Below are positions 41,480 through 50,179 of a DNA stretch of 64,000 bases, piece by piece. Both the position numbers and the translations under genes were made by a program. Under the pieces are notes generated by a model. That model was not told the origin of the DNA. It did not search any database and was given only the letters and a program-made list of their open reading frames with translations. Positions within the stretch are counted from its first letter, which is position 1. Every line of letters starts with the position of its first letter. The DNA comes from Pseudomonadales bacterium (lineage in GTDB: Bacteria > Pseudomonadota > Gammaproteobacteria > Pseudomonadales > JAHRWD01): positions 1 through 64,000 of the forward strand of contig JARGPR010000008.1 of the NCBI GenBank assembly GCA_029210125.1. The letters are read 5' to 3'.

Positions 41480-42446
41480 TTCAGAATTATTATCACTATC
41501 CAATGTCAGTAAATGTTACGGGCAAGACAGGGTTTTAAAGCAGATCGATCTTACTGTTCAGGCTGGTGAATGCGTTGTCCTGGCAGGACATAACGGCGCG
41601 GGTAAAACCACCCTGCTAAAATTGATCCTCGGCCTGATCAAACCCACCACAGGAAAGGTGTCGGTACGGGGGCAAAACCCCACTAACAAAAACTCCATCA
41701 AAGCAAAACGATCTCTGGGTTACCTTCCCGAACGTGTCTCCTTTTACGAATCTATGACGGGGCTGGAAACACTTCAGTTTTATTCAAAATTAAAATCTGA
41801 ACCCATTGATCGATGCATCGATTTACTGGAAACCGTTGGCCTGGAATCATCGGCGGCTAAAAGAACTGTGTCCACCTATTCAAAGGGTATGAAACAACGC
41901 CTTGGGTTGGCTCAGGCACTACTGGGTGATCCGGATTTATTGCTACTGGATGAACCCACCAGTGGACTCGATCCAACGCTACGCCGGCAGTTTTACGATA
42001 TCATTGAGCAGAAATGCCGTATGGGAAAAGCGGTCATTGTTTGCTCCCACTCATTGGTAGAAATAGAAGCTCAGGCGGACCGCGTCATCATTCTAAACAG
42101 TGGCTCAACAGTGGCCAGTGGTTCTGTACAGGAACTTTACCAGCAATCTAATCTGCCTTTATCGGTTCAAATTTCCGTTCAGCCCAGTTGTACGCAACGG
42201 GTAGAACAAACCCTTTCGGATTTAATCATTCCTATTCAAAAATCCGCTGTCACTGAAAATTCCATCATTGAATTTAGCTGTAATCCTGAGCAAAAAATGG
42301 AGCTGATTCGACAGGTTGCCAGTCTTGGCGATGCCATAGAGGATATTCAAATCAAACCGCCACGGCTAGATGACGTTTATCTTCACTATACCGTTTCCGA
42401 AACCCCATCTAGACCCGTCGAAACTACACCGGGGATTCCGTTATGA
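41472..42446 (+). CDS. nosF: NosF, ABC transporter ATPase
   Basis: NosF energises the NosDFY complex that supplies NosZ with its cluster. The 324 residues show Walker A GHNGAGKTTLLK near residue 37, a signature segment YSKGMKQRLGLAQALLG (the LSGGQ position is YSKGM, as usual for this family) and Walker B LLLLDEPTSGLD, with the switch His in VCSHSL. It overlaps nosD by eight bases and nosY by four, indicating translational coupling. Confidence 0.95.
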   Translation: MANSELLSLSNVSKCYGQDRVLKQIDLTVQAGECVVLAGHNGAGKTTLLKLILGLIKPTTGKVSVRGQNPTNKNSIKAKRSLGYLPERVSFYESMTGLETLQFYSKLKSEPIDRCIDLLETVGLESSAAKRTVSTYSKGMKQRLGLAQALLGDPDLLLLDEPTSGLDPTLRRQFYDIIEQKCRMGKAVIVCSHSLVEIEAQADRVIILNSGSTVASGSVQELYQQSNLPLSVQISVQPSCTQRVEQTLSDLIIPIQKSAVTENSIIEFSCNPEQKMELIRQVASLGDAIEDIQIKPPRLDDVYLHYTVSETPSRPVETTPGIPL

Positions 42447-43270
42447 AAGCAGTCTGGATTTTAATGGGAAAAGAGTTAAGAGATGGACTGCGGAACCGCT
42501 GGATCATTTCAAGTGTGCTACTGCTGGGTAGCTTAGCCATATTGCTATCCTTGCTCGGCTCGACTCCCACCGGCACAGTAACCGCTAATATGCTCGATAT
42601 AAACGTTGTCAGCCTCACCAGCCTCAGTGTTTATCTTATTCCGCTGATCGCCTTTATGTTGTCCTTTGATGCCCTGGCTGGTGAATCAGAGAGTGGCACG
42701 CTGCTGCTGTTACTGACCTACCCTATTTCACGAGCACAAATTATTTTCGGTAAGTTCTGCGCCCATCTTTGCATTTTGATGTTGGCCATCGTAGTAGGTT
42801 ATGGTGGCTCCGCCTGTATAAATATACTGCTTGCAGATGGAAGCAGCTCTGGAGGACTGAACTATCTATGGATGATGGTAAGTTCCTGGATGTTAGGTGC
42901 CATCTTCCTCGTGATTGGATACCTCATAAGCGCTGCGGTCAAGCAGCGTTCAACCGCTATCAGTATCGCCATCGGTATCTGGCTGGTAATGGTAGTGCTG
43001 TTCGATCTCGCTCTTTTGGGCATCTTGGTTGCCGACCAGGAGCAGTCGATCAGCCAGAATTTTTTCTCCAAATTGATGTTATTAAACCCCACCGACATGT
43101 ATCGAATTTTTAACCTTACAAATATCTCCAGCAGTATCGAAACCTACAGTCTGGCGGGCAGTGCTGATGTGAAATTGTTTACATTGTTTGATCTATGTCT
43201 AGCCTTCATCCTCTGGTTAGCACTACCGTTAACTGCGTCTATAGCGATATTTAAGCGCAGAGAGCTCTAA
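42443..43270 (+). CDS. nosY: NosY, ABC transporter permease
   Basis: NosY is the membrane part of the NosDFY complex. The 275 residues contain six hydrophobic segments, among them WIISSVLLLGSLAILLSLLG and LAFILWLALPLTASIAIF, and the FDALAGESESGTLLLLLTYP coupling region. The start ATG overlaps the nosF stop (ATGA). It is the last gene of the operon; nosL and nosX, often adjacent, are not present in the window behind it. Confidence 0.94.
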   Translation: MKAVWILMGKELRDGLRNRWIISSVLLLGSLAILLSLLGSTPTGTVTANMLDINVVSLTSLSVYLIPLIAFMLSFDALAGESESGTLLLLLTYPISRAQIIFGKFCAHLCILMLAIVVGYGGSACINILLADGSSSGGLNYLWMMVSSWMLGAIFLVIGYLISAAVKQRSTAISIAIGIWLVMVVLFDLALLGILVADQEQSISQNFFSKLMLLNPTDMYRIFNLTNISSSIETYSLAGSADVKLFTLFDLCLAFILWLALPLTASIAIFKRREL

Positions 43271-43374
43271 GAGCAGTTCTCTTAGATAACCGTAAATCAG
43301 ATCACCCGGTAATACTGGATCACTACTACAAACCCTCATACAATCCGAATTCACTATTCAAACGCAGCGCAAAA

Positions 43375-45822
43375 ATGACTCGTCAAAAAATGCCCAGCAG
43401 TCTACCTGAACAGCAGCTTTACAACCCCTGTGATCCTGCACAGTTTCAGTTTAACAGCACCGATGAACTTGAGAATCCCAGTCCCCAGATTGGCCAACGG
43501 CGTGCTATTGACGCAATCACTTTTGCGTTAGATATTAAGCGCGAAGGCTACAATTTATATGTTTTAGGCAACCCCGGCTCAGGGCGACACGAAATTGCCA
43601 TGCAAGTTCTACAGGAGCGCGCAGCGGCAGAAAAAACTCCCAGCGACTGGTGTTATGTTCACAATTTCACCCAGCCCAACAAACCAATTGCACTATGCCT
43701 GCCCAATGGCTCCGGCAAACAGTTTTCTGACGATATGGCGCGTTTGCTGGAGGATCTGCAAAGCTCTATTCGAGCTGCCTTTGAAAGTGATGAATACCAG
43801 GCACGCCGAAAAATTATCGAGCAGGGCTTAATTCAGCGCCGCGACAATGCCATTGCAGAACACCGCGAACAGGCTCTGGCCAACAGCGTAATGCTGGTCC
43901 CTACCCCCACTGGTTTTTCCTTTGCGCCACTAAAAGATGACGAAGTGATCAAACCGGAAGAGTTTCGTAAGTTGCCAGAAAAGGAACGCCATGAATATGA
44001 AAATATTGTGGTAGATCTGCAAAACAAGTTACAGGATACACTTGAGCAGTTTCCCATCTGGGAAAAAGAGATGCGTGCTCAAATGAAGCAGCTCAACAAT
44101 GAGGTTACTTTGGCTGCGGTAAACCTGCTGATCAACGAGCTGCGTGTATCCTACAAAGAGCAACAGGCGATTCAATATTATCTTGATGACTTCCAGAAAG
44201 ATGTCGTCGAAAATGCCAATGACTTTCTGCTTTCAGGTGAAGAGTTATCGGGTAATCCGTTTATCGCACCGCCAACCTTCACCCGCTACAGCGTCAATCC
44301 ATTAGTTACCCACGAAAACGGTGGTGGTGCGCCGGTCATCTACCTCGATCATCCAACCCATTCCAGCCTGATCGGCCGTATCGAATACCAGTCTCAATAT
44401 GGTGCCCTTACTACCGATATTTCTCTGATTCGACCCGGTGCTCTACATGAGGCCCACGGTGGTTATCTGGTGGTGGATGCGACAAAATTGCTCACTCAAC
44501 CGATGGCCTGGGATACGTTAAAACGGTCACTGAAATCAAAGGTAGTGCGGATCGAAGGGCTCGATCAAGTCTACGGTTTCGCCAGCACCGCGACCCTTGA
44601 ACCGCAACCGATACCGGTAGATTTTAAAGTGGTCATTATTGGTGACCGTCGCCTTTATTATCTGCTGTCTGAATATGATCCGGAGTTTCGCGAACTATTT
44701 AAAGTCATGGCGGACTTTGAGGATGAGATGGATCGAAACACCAATAGCCATCAACAATTCGCCCATCTAATTGCCAGCTTGGCGAACCGTGAGGAATTGC
44801 TGCCATTGGAGCCAGGGGCAGTCGCCCGGGTAATCGAGCACAGCAGTCGCTTGATTGGAGATTCGAAAAAGGTATCTATCAGCCACGATAAAATCCGGGA
44901 CCTGCTGGTTGAAGCTGAATTTTTTGCCCAACGCGACCAGCATAAACTGATTGGGCGTGATGATGTCAATAATGCGATCAGGGCTAAAATAACCCGGCAC
45001 GATCGCATTCGCGAACGGGTTCAGGAACAGATCATCCGGGAGACCGTATTTATCGACTGCGAGGGTGAACATATTGGCCAGATCAATGCCCTAGCGGTAC
45101 TCAGCCTGGGTGATTTTGCCTTTGGCCGCCCTAGCCGCATTACCGCTCGGGTTCGGGCCGGTTCCGCCGGTGTAGTGGATATAGAACGAAAGGTTGACCT
45201 TGGTGGCCCATCCCATTCGAAGGGTGTGATGATTCTTGCCAGCTATCTGGGCGCCCACTATTGCCCGGATCAGCCCCTGACCATGTCGGCAAATATTGCC
45301 TTCGAACAATCCTACGGTGGTGTCGATGGCGATAGCGCCTCATCCACTGAACTTTATGCCCTCATTTCTGCCTTGGCTCAGCTACCCATCAAGCAATCCC
45401 TGGCGGTTACCGGTTCAGTCAACCAATTTGGCCAGGTGCAACCGATTGGTGGCGTCAATGAAAAAATCGAAGGTTTTTTTGATATCTGTAGTGCTCGCGG
45501 TTTAACCGGAGATCAGGGGGTATTGATCCCCGCCAGCAATGTCCAGCATTTGATGTTACGACGGGATGTAATTGATGCCTGTGGTAAACAGCAGTTCCAC
45601 ATCTACCCCATCGAAACCATTGATCAGGGGTTATCGATACTGACCGGTGTGGACGCTGGTCAACGGAATAAAAATGGTACATTTACCAGAAACAGTGTTC
45701 ATCAGCGCGCGGAAGCACGGCTACGTCAATTTACTAAACATATGAAACAACATCTTGAAAAAGAGGAAGGCAAAAAAGGAGAAGCGACGAAACTCAGCAG
45801 CGAACCGAATAACCATGATTAA
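43375..45822 (+). CDS. Lon-like S16 protease with AAA domain
   Basis: The 815 residues form an AAA+ protease of the Lon-like group seen as a second Lon family in pseudomonads and relatives. A degenerate nucleotide site YVLGNPGSGRHE (residues 62-73) has Arg where Walker A has Lys. A coiled-coil region spans about 130-275 and the ATPase lid about 450-540. The C-terminal protease domain carries the Ser654 (GDSASS) and Lys697 (VNEKIEG) dyad, spaced 43 residues apart, as in Lon. There is no membrane segment. The stop overlaps the following gene by eight bases. Confidence 0.92.
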   Translation: MTRQKMPSSLPEQQLYNPCDPAQFQFNSTDELENPSPQIGQRRAIDAITFALDIKREGYNLYVLGNPGSGRHEIAMQVLQERAAAEKTPSDWCYVHNFTQPNKPIALCLPNGSGKQFSDDMARLLEDLQSSIRAAFESDEYQARRKIIEQGLIQRRDNAIAEHREQALANSVMLVPTPTGFSFAPLKDDEVIKPEEFRKLPEKERHEYENIVVDLQNKLQDTLEQFPIWEKEMRAQMKQLNNEVTLAAVNLLINELRVSYKEQQAIQYYLDDFQKDVVENANDFLLSGEELSGNPFIAPPTFTRYSVNPLVTHENGGGAPVIYLDHPTHSSLIGRIEYQSQYGALTTDISLIRPGALHEAHGGYLVVDATKLLTQPMAWDTLKRSLKSKVVRIEGLDQVYGFASTATLEPQPIPVDFKVVIIGDRRLYYLLSEYDPEFRELFKVMADFEDEMDRNTNSHQQFAHLIASLANREELLPLEPGAVARVIEHSSRLIGDSKKVSISHDKIRDLLVEAEFFAQRDQHKLIGRDDVNNAIRAKITRHDRIRERVQEQIIRETVFIDCEGEHIGQINALAVLSLGDFAFGRPSRITARVRAGSAGVVDIERKVDLGGPSHSKGVMILASYLGAHYCPDQPLTMSANIAFEQSYGGVDGDSASSTELYALISALAQLPIKQSLAVTGSVNQFGQVQPIGGVNEKIEGFFDICSARGLTGDQGVLIPASNVQHLMLRRDVIDACGKQQFHIYPIETIDQGLSILTGVDAGQRNKNGTFTRNSVHQRAEARLRQFTKHMKQHLEKEEGKKGEATKLSSEPNNHD

Positions 45823-46669
45823 TCATAGCCGAAAAATTCTGCTTACCCTGAACGAAGGAGCCAGCAATGCCGCCACACTAGATCTTGTTGCGGAATTTGC
45901 AGCGGCCATTCACGCCGATATTGATGGCCTTTTTATTGAGGATAAAACCCTACTCGATATCGCCGCACTACCCTTCACCCGTGAAATTAGAGCCCATGGA
46001 TTGCAATCTGGCCAACTTGAAGTCGCTACCCTTGAACATCAAATGCGTATGCTGTCCGGCGCTGCGCAACGTGAATTAAAATCCTGCGCCCAACGCTGGA
46101 AGGTACAGTGCTCATTCTCCACTTCGGGAACTGGCATCAACCAGTGGCTCGGGGCGGAGCAGCACATCCAAAGCACACTCTGTATTCTTCATAAAGAAAT
46201 CGGAAATTGGGGTAAACGAAGCAGTCCTGGTGGCTTACGTAACGGCACATCCATAGCAGAACTACTGGAAAAACACCCCGGCCCGTTAATGTTATTGCCC
46301 AGGAAGCAAGGTGCCGGTCGCGAACTAATTGGTATCGTTCACGACCAAAGAAGCCTGAAAACTGTACTTAACCCTATTGAAAACCTGGTAAAAAGAGGCC
46401 ATCAACCGGTTATCATTTTGCTATGCGAAGATCCTCCTGAAGCCGAAAAATTGAAGAGAAAACTTATACGAACACTTACAGAAAAAGGTCTTCAAGCTTC
46501 AGTGTTTTGCCTTGAGCCCGCAACACAGGAATCTCTACTGCAATTTATAAATCAACATTCGCCGAAACTAATGATCCTGGAATCGAATAACCCCATCATT
46601 GATCACAGTATATTAAATCAGTTAATTGAAACGGCCAGATCACCTGTACTTCTACTTCGAGACAATTAA
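45815..46669 (+). CDS. Universal-stress-like protein coupled to the Lon-like protease
   Basis: The 284-residue protein begins KILLTLNEGASNAATLDLVAEFA, resembling the start of a universal-stress-protein Rossmann fold, with ADIDGLFIED next, and has a second such half ending SPVLLLRDN. I do not recognise a named family; the universal-stress link is based on this pattern. The ATG at 45815 lies within the last codons of the protease gene, so translation is likely coupled; the open frame extends further upstream to 45755 but overlaps the protease. Confidence 0.6.
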   Translation: MINHSRKILLTLNEGASNAATLDLVAEFAAAIHADIDGLFIEDKTLLDIAALPFTREIRAHGLQSGQLEVATLEHQMRMLSGAAQRELKSCAQRWKVQCSFSTSGTGINQWLGAEQHIQSTLCILHKEIGNWGKRSSPGGLRNGTSIAELLEKHPGPLMLLPRKQGAGRELIGIVHDQRSLKTVLNPIENLVKRGHQPVIILLCEDPPEAEKLKRKLIRTLTEKGLQASVFCLEPATQESLLQFINQHSPKLMILESNNPIIDHSILNQLIETARSPVLLLRDN

Positions 46670-46748
46670 TAATTTCGGGCAGCTAATGCTATCGAGATAA
46701 CCCATATTTCGCGACGATTAATATTATGAAAAAATTGATGAGGAAAAA

Positions 46749-47063
46749 CTAAGGCTTTTCCTTAAGTTGAGTCTGGAGTTTCGGATCTTGCAGAACCTGA
46801 CGGGTTGCTGACGATGAATGTTCAATAAGCCTGTTTTTTTGGGTCCGCGTTAGCTTCTTGATTTGTGCTTCTCGAATGCTGGCGCTACTTCTATCATGTT
46901 CCCCTTCGCAATAAACGATTTTCCGTGGACTACGACCACGGAAAAATTTAGCGCCTTTCTTCTGGTTTTTATGTTCCAAAAAACGACGCACTGGATTTGT
47001 ACTGATACCCGTATAATAACTACCGTCGTCCACATGAATCATATATACAAACCAGTTCGTCAT
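46749..47063 (-). CDS. GIY-YIG nuclease superfamily protein (UPF0213/YhbQ type)
   Basis: The 104 residues show the GIY-YIG core FVYMIHVDDGSYYTGIS, the Arg of NPVRRFLEHK and FRGRSPRKIVYCEGE, with the catalytic Glu position in ASIREAQIKKL. This small class (YhbQ-like) has a reported DNA nuclease activity in E. coli, role unclear. No partner gene is obvious; it is followed on the minus strand by a hypothetical membrane protein gene upstream. Confidence 0.9.
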   Translation of the reverse strand: MTNWFVYMIHVDDGSYYTGISTNPVRRFLEHKNQKKGAKFFRGRSPRKIVYCEGEHDRSSASIREAQIKKLTRTQKNRLIEHSSSATRQVLQDPKLQTQLKEKP

Positions 47064-47096
47064 AAAATAAGCGAGCTTCTTTGCGAGGCGAAAATA

Positions 47097-47729
47097 CTAT
47101 TCCAGGTTCTCAGGGCTTTCCGGAGGAGACTTTTCGCAAGCGCGTTTACTTTCATCGAACTCTCGACGTAGTGTGGAAAATCCCTCCTTGTAAGCTTTGG
47201 CATCGCCGTAGTCGACAAAATAGCCGTAGTGATCATGAGCCCCTTTAATTGAACGGGCGTGTTTAATGGGGCACCAATATTTTTCTGTACGAGCAGCCAC
47301 TTCCCGGACATAGGCGATCAAACCATTAAAGTAACCGCAATAAATACAGTTCATTTTTTCAATTGCATTGAGATACGCCAGGTATTGTCGATCGATCACT
47401 ACATATTCAGATCTTCTCACTTTGGGGATGCCGTAGATAGGGAAACAGATCGCCTGATATAACGAAACAAAGATATCCAGCATTATAGTCGGGATCAAAA
47501 TAAGCCAGATAATAGGAGCCGTCACAATATGCACCAGTTTCGCATCGGCAATATAACGAAACAGACTCTGCGCCTGAGCCTTGTGAAGACGTTTTACCTC
47601 TTCTTCAAAGTGAATTTTTTTGTCTTCAATTTTATAAAGAAAGCGTTCCCTTTTTTTATCAATTTCATCATGAAGCTCAATCTCTAACTGCTTAAGCTTG
47701 TCGAGAATATTTTGCAATGGATCTGACAT
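47097..47729 (-). CDS. Conserved hypothetical membrane protein with CxxC
   Basis: The 210 residues start with a charged coiled coil (about 5-55), a hydrophobic segment at about 65-95 (IVTAPIIWLILIPTIMLDIF) and a soluble C-terminal half with NCIYCGYFNGLIAYVREVAA and a further Cys, a possible metal or redox site. I recognise it as a conserved protein of unknown function in proteobacteria. It lies between the GIY-YIG gene and the PRPP-synthetase-like gene, all on the minus strand. Confidence 0.75.
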   Translation of the reverse strand: MSDPLQNILDKLKQLEIELHDEIDKKRERFLYKIEDKKIHFEEEVKRLHKAQAQSLFRYIADAKLVHIVTAPIIWLILIPTIMLDIFVSLYQAICFPIYGIPKVRRSEYVVIDRQYLAYLNAIEKMNCIYCGYFNGLIAYVREVAARTEKYWCPIKHARSIKGAHDHYGYFVDYGDAKAYKEGFSTLRREFDESKRACEKSPPESPENLE

Positions 47730-47753
47730 AAAATAATCTCTTTAATCCGATTA

Positions 47754-48644
47754 TCAGCTATCAACTAGCCTTTGAACAGCCGCAACAATATCAACATTAA
47801 TGTCTATTTTGTTTGATTGGTGGTGAACTGTATTACTGGTAACCACCAGCGCGCCAGAATCCTGCAATGTTTGATAGATTACGTCATCGAATAGCGCATG
47901 AATACCGATACAAAACGGTGCATTGAAACCAGCTTGCTGAAGATATTTTATGGTTTCAAGCATGGTGTGTCCGCTGGAGATGATATCGTCGATCAAAATT
48001 GGACTAAAGCCACTCCAGTCAGCTAACTCATCGCTGCTTACCTTAACTTCTCGATCTCCTGACCGCTGCTTTTCCAGGCAAATATAGGGTATTCCTGACA
48101 GTTCTGAAATCTTCGAGAGCCATTGATCACTTTCGCTATCTGGACCAACTAATATTGGTTTTTCCACCTGGTGTTTTACCCATGATGCAATAGCCGTGGT
48201 ACTGGAAACCACTCGACTAGGGATGCTATAAATTTCATCCAGGCTATTGTAGCGGTGTAGATGGGGGTCAACCGTCACTAACCAATCAAATTTTTGACTT
48301 ATCAGTGTAGCGAAGGTCCGTGAACTCAGTGCTTCTCCCGGTTTAAATCGAATATCCTGACGCATATAACAGAGGTAAGGTGCAACCAAACCCACTGACT
48401 TCGCACCTAGTTCTTTCAGAGTATCAACCAGAAGGAGCAACGGCAGGATTTTGTCATCTGGTTGTGACAATGAACATACCACAACAGCATTTACCCCCTC
48501 GCAGTCATCCGTGACCCTGAGGTAGCTTTCACCATCAGGGAAGCGCCTAAATTCTACTGCGCTACTCTGTGCATCCATTGCCTCGACTAAATGATTAACC
48601 AGAGCTTCATTTTGATCATCAATATAATATATATGGGTATTCAT
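47754..48644 (-). CDS. Ribose-phosphate pyrophosphokinase-like protein
   Basis: The 296 residues carry the PRPP synthetase fold, two phosphoribosyltransferase-like halves: FRRFPDGESYLRV, PYLCYMRQDIRFKPGEALSS near residue 95-115, DPHLHRYNSLDEI, and the PRPP loop PILIDDIISSGHTMLETI at about 215. It is shorter and diverged from housekeeping Prs (about 315). Its start overlaps the stop of the AMP-phosphorylase-type gene by four bases, so the two are translated as a pair. The proper product may be PRPP or another phosphoribose compound. Confidence 0.85.
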   Translation of the reverse strand: MNTHIYYIDDQNEALVNHLVEAMDAQSSAVEFRRFPDGESYLRVTDDCEGVNAVVVCSLSQPDDKILPLLLLVDTLKELGAKSVGLVAPYLCYMRQDIRFKPGEALSSRTFATLISQKFDWLVTVDPHLHRYNSLDEIYSIPSRVVSSTTAIASWVKHQVEKPILVGPDSESDQWLSKISELSGIPYICLEKQRSGDREVKVSSDELADWSGFSPILIDDIISSGHTMLETIKYLQQAGFNAPFCIGIHALFDDVIYQTLQDSGALVVTSNTVHHQSNKIDINVDIVAAVQRLVDS

Positions 48645-50167
48645 AACTGCTCTTCTTCTACAATCATTAACCCTGGGTGCGCAGCTAAAAAATCCATTGC
48701 ATAACCTAGTTCTCCGGGGCTTTCAGCATGGATGGTAAAAAGTGGCTCGCCTATTTCTACTCTTTTGCCTATTCGAACATGCATCTCAATACCTGCGGCT
48801 TTATCCGCCGGGGCGCCCGCTAACTTGGCTAGCCGAGACAGGTAACGGTTGTTGATATGCTCGACATGGCCAATCGCACCGGAAACCACTTCGTGGGTGT
48901 ATTTTGCCAAAACAGGTTCACGCATACCGCCCTGTGCTTCGCATATCGCTTGAAATTTTTGCCATGCTTTTCCAGATTCCAGTAGCATTTTGGCCTGGTT
49001 ACGGCCACTACCAAGCGTAGACTGGCCTGCCATTTCAAGAATAGCGCCGGCCAAATCCAGCGCCCTGTCCCGCAACATACCAGAACCGGAAGCTTTGTTT
49101 TGTAGCACATTCAGCACATCACGCGCCTCCAGGGATGGGCCAATGCCGTAACCAATCGGTTGATGCCCGTCCGTAAACATGGATTGCACCTTAATTCCAA
49201 GTGCTTCTCCAACCAAATTCAGCGAGTTGCTTAACCGGATCGCACTGGCGTGATCACGAACCTTGGCGGTTGGACCAACGGGAATATCAACCAATACATG
49301 GCTGGAACCCGCAGCGATTTTTTTGGACAATACCGATGCGATCAACTGTGCTTCGGAATCAAGTTCCAATGCACGCTCGACTCTGATCAAAATATCATCC
49401 GCCGGACTTAGGCTCACGGCCCCACCCCAGACAATACAACCACCCTCTTGATCTACCACTTTTCTCATCTGGTTAAGGGTCAGATCAACCGGAGCCAGCA
49501 CCTCCATCGTATCCGCAGTGCCCGCTGGAGAGGTAATCGCTCGCGATGAAGTCTTCGGCATCACTAAACCCGCCGCGGCCACAATCGCCACCACAATAGG
49601 CGTAGTACGGTTACCGGGCAAGCCACCCACGCAGTGCTTATCCATCACTTTGGGATAATCCCAACCTAAACGATCCCCCGCCTTCACCATGGCATCGGTC
49701 AGGGCGATAATTTCCCCAGTATTAAGGTGTTCTGAGGTGCAGGCGGTAACAAACGATGAAAGATGCACATCGGAATAACGACCTGCGGTAATATCCGACA
49801 TGATTTCCTGGAGCCGGTCCGCGGTAAACTCACCGCCAAATATTTTGGCTCGCACAAAGCTGAATGAGTCCAGTGGCCGGGCGTGGGAAACCTCAATACG
49901 ATCGCCTACGTTGACACCCAGGCGCTGCCAGGATGATTCCGACAAACCGATTTCTCCTGCCTCCAGCAGATCACCATGCACGACATTAAGGGTTGCGATA
50001 ATCGAACCTTCGGAAGAGGTGAGATGAATACGATTAAGGGCTGAAAAACCCTCGGCCCGGCAGACATGACAATCCGAGCGCATAAACACCACGGTTTCAT
50101 GGTGAGTATCAATTCCTAATCTTCGAGCTTTCAGGGTTGGTACAGATTGGCGGGGAAATTCAGGCAT
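48641..50167 (-). CDS. AMP phosphorylase / putative thymidine phosphorylase family protein
   Basis: The 508 residues belong to the long nucleoside (nucleotide) phosphorylase family. The N-terminal 80-residue extra domain (LKARRLGIDTHHETVVFM) and the loop SSRAITSPAGTADTMEVLA are hallmarks of archaeal AMP phosphorylase, which makes ribose 1,5-bisphosphate and a free base from NMP and phosphate. DKHCVGGLPGNRTTPIV is the phosphate-binding motif. The open frame begins at TTG 50176, but the ATG at 50167 is the likely start. Bacterial members are usually called putative thymidine phosphorylase. Confidence 0.88.
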   Translation of the reverse strand: MPEFPRQSVPTLKARRLGIDTHHETVVFMRSDCHVCRAEGFSALNRIHLTSSEGSIIATLNVVHGDLLEAGEIGLSESSWQRLGVNVGDRIEVSHARPLDSFSFVRAKIFGGEFTADRLQEIMSDITAGRYSDVHLSSFVTACTSEHLNTGEIIALTDAMVKAGDRLGWDYPKVMDKHCVGGLPGNRTTPIVVAIVAAAGLVMPKTSSRAITSPAGTADTMEVLAPVDLTLNQMRKVVDQEGGCIVWGGAVSLSPADDILIRVERALELDSEAQLIASVLSKKIAAGSSHVLVDIPVGPTAKVRDHASAIRLSNSLNLVGEALGIKVQSMFTDGHQPIGYGIGPSLEARDVLNVLQNKASGSGMLRDRALDLAGAILEMAGQSTLGSGRNQAKMLLESGKAWQKFQAICEAQGGMREPVLAKYTHEVVSGAIGHVEHINNRYLSRLAKLAGAPADKAAGIEMHVRIGKRVEIGEPLFTIHAESPGELGYAMDFLAAHPGLMIVEEEQL

Positions 50168-50179
50168 CGTTATCAAAAC

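Noticed and set aside
46741..46763. Small aggaaaa/ttttcct hairpin at the end of the GIY-YIG gene
   Set aside because: The stem is short and AT-rich and lies partly in codons, so a terminator claim is not supported.
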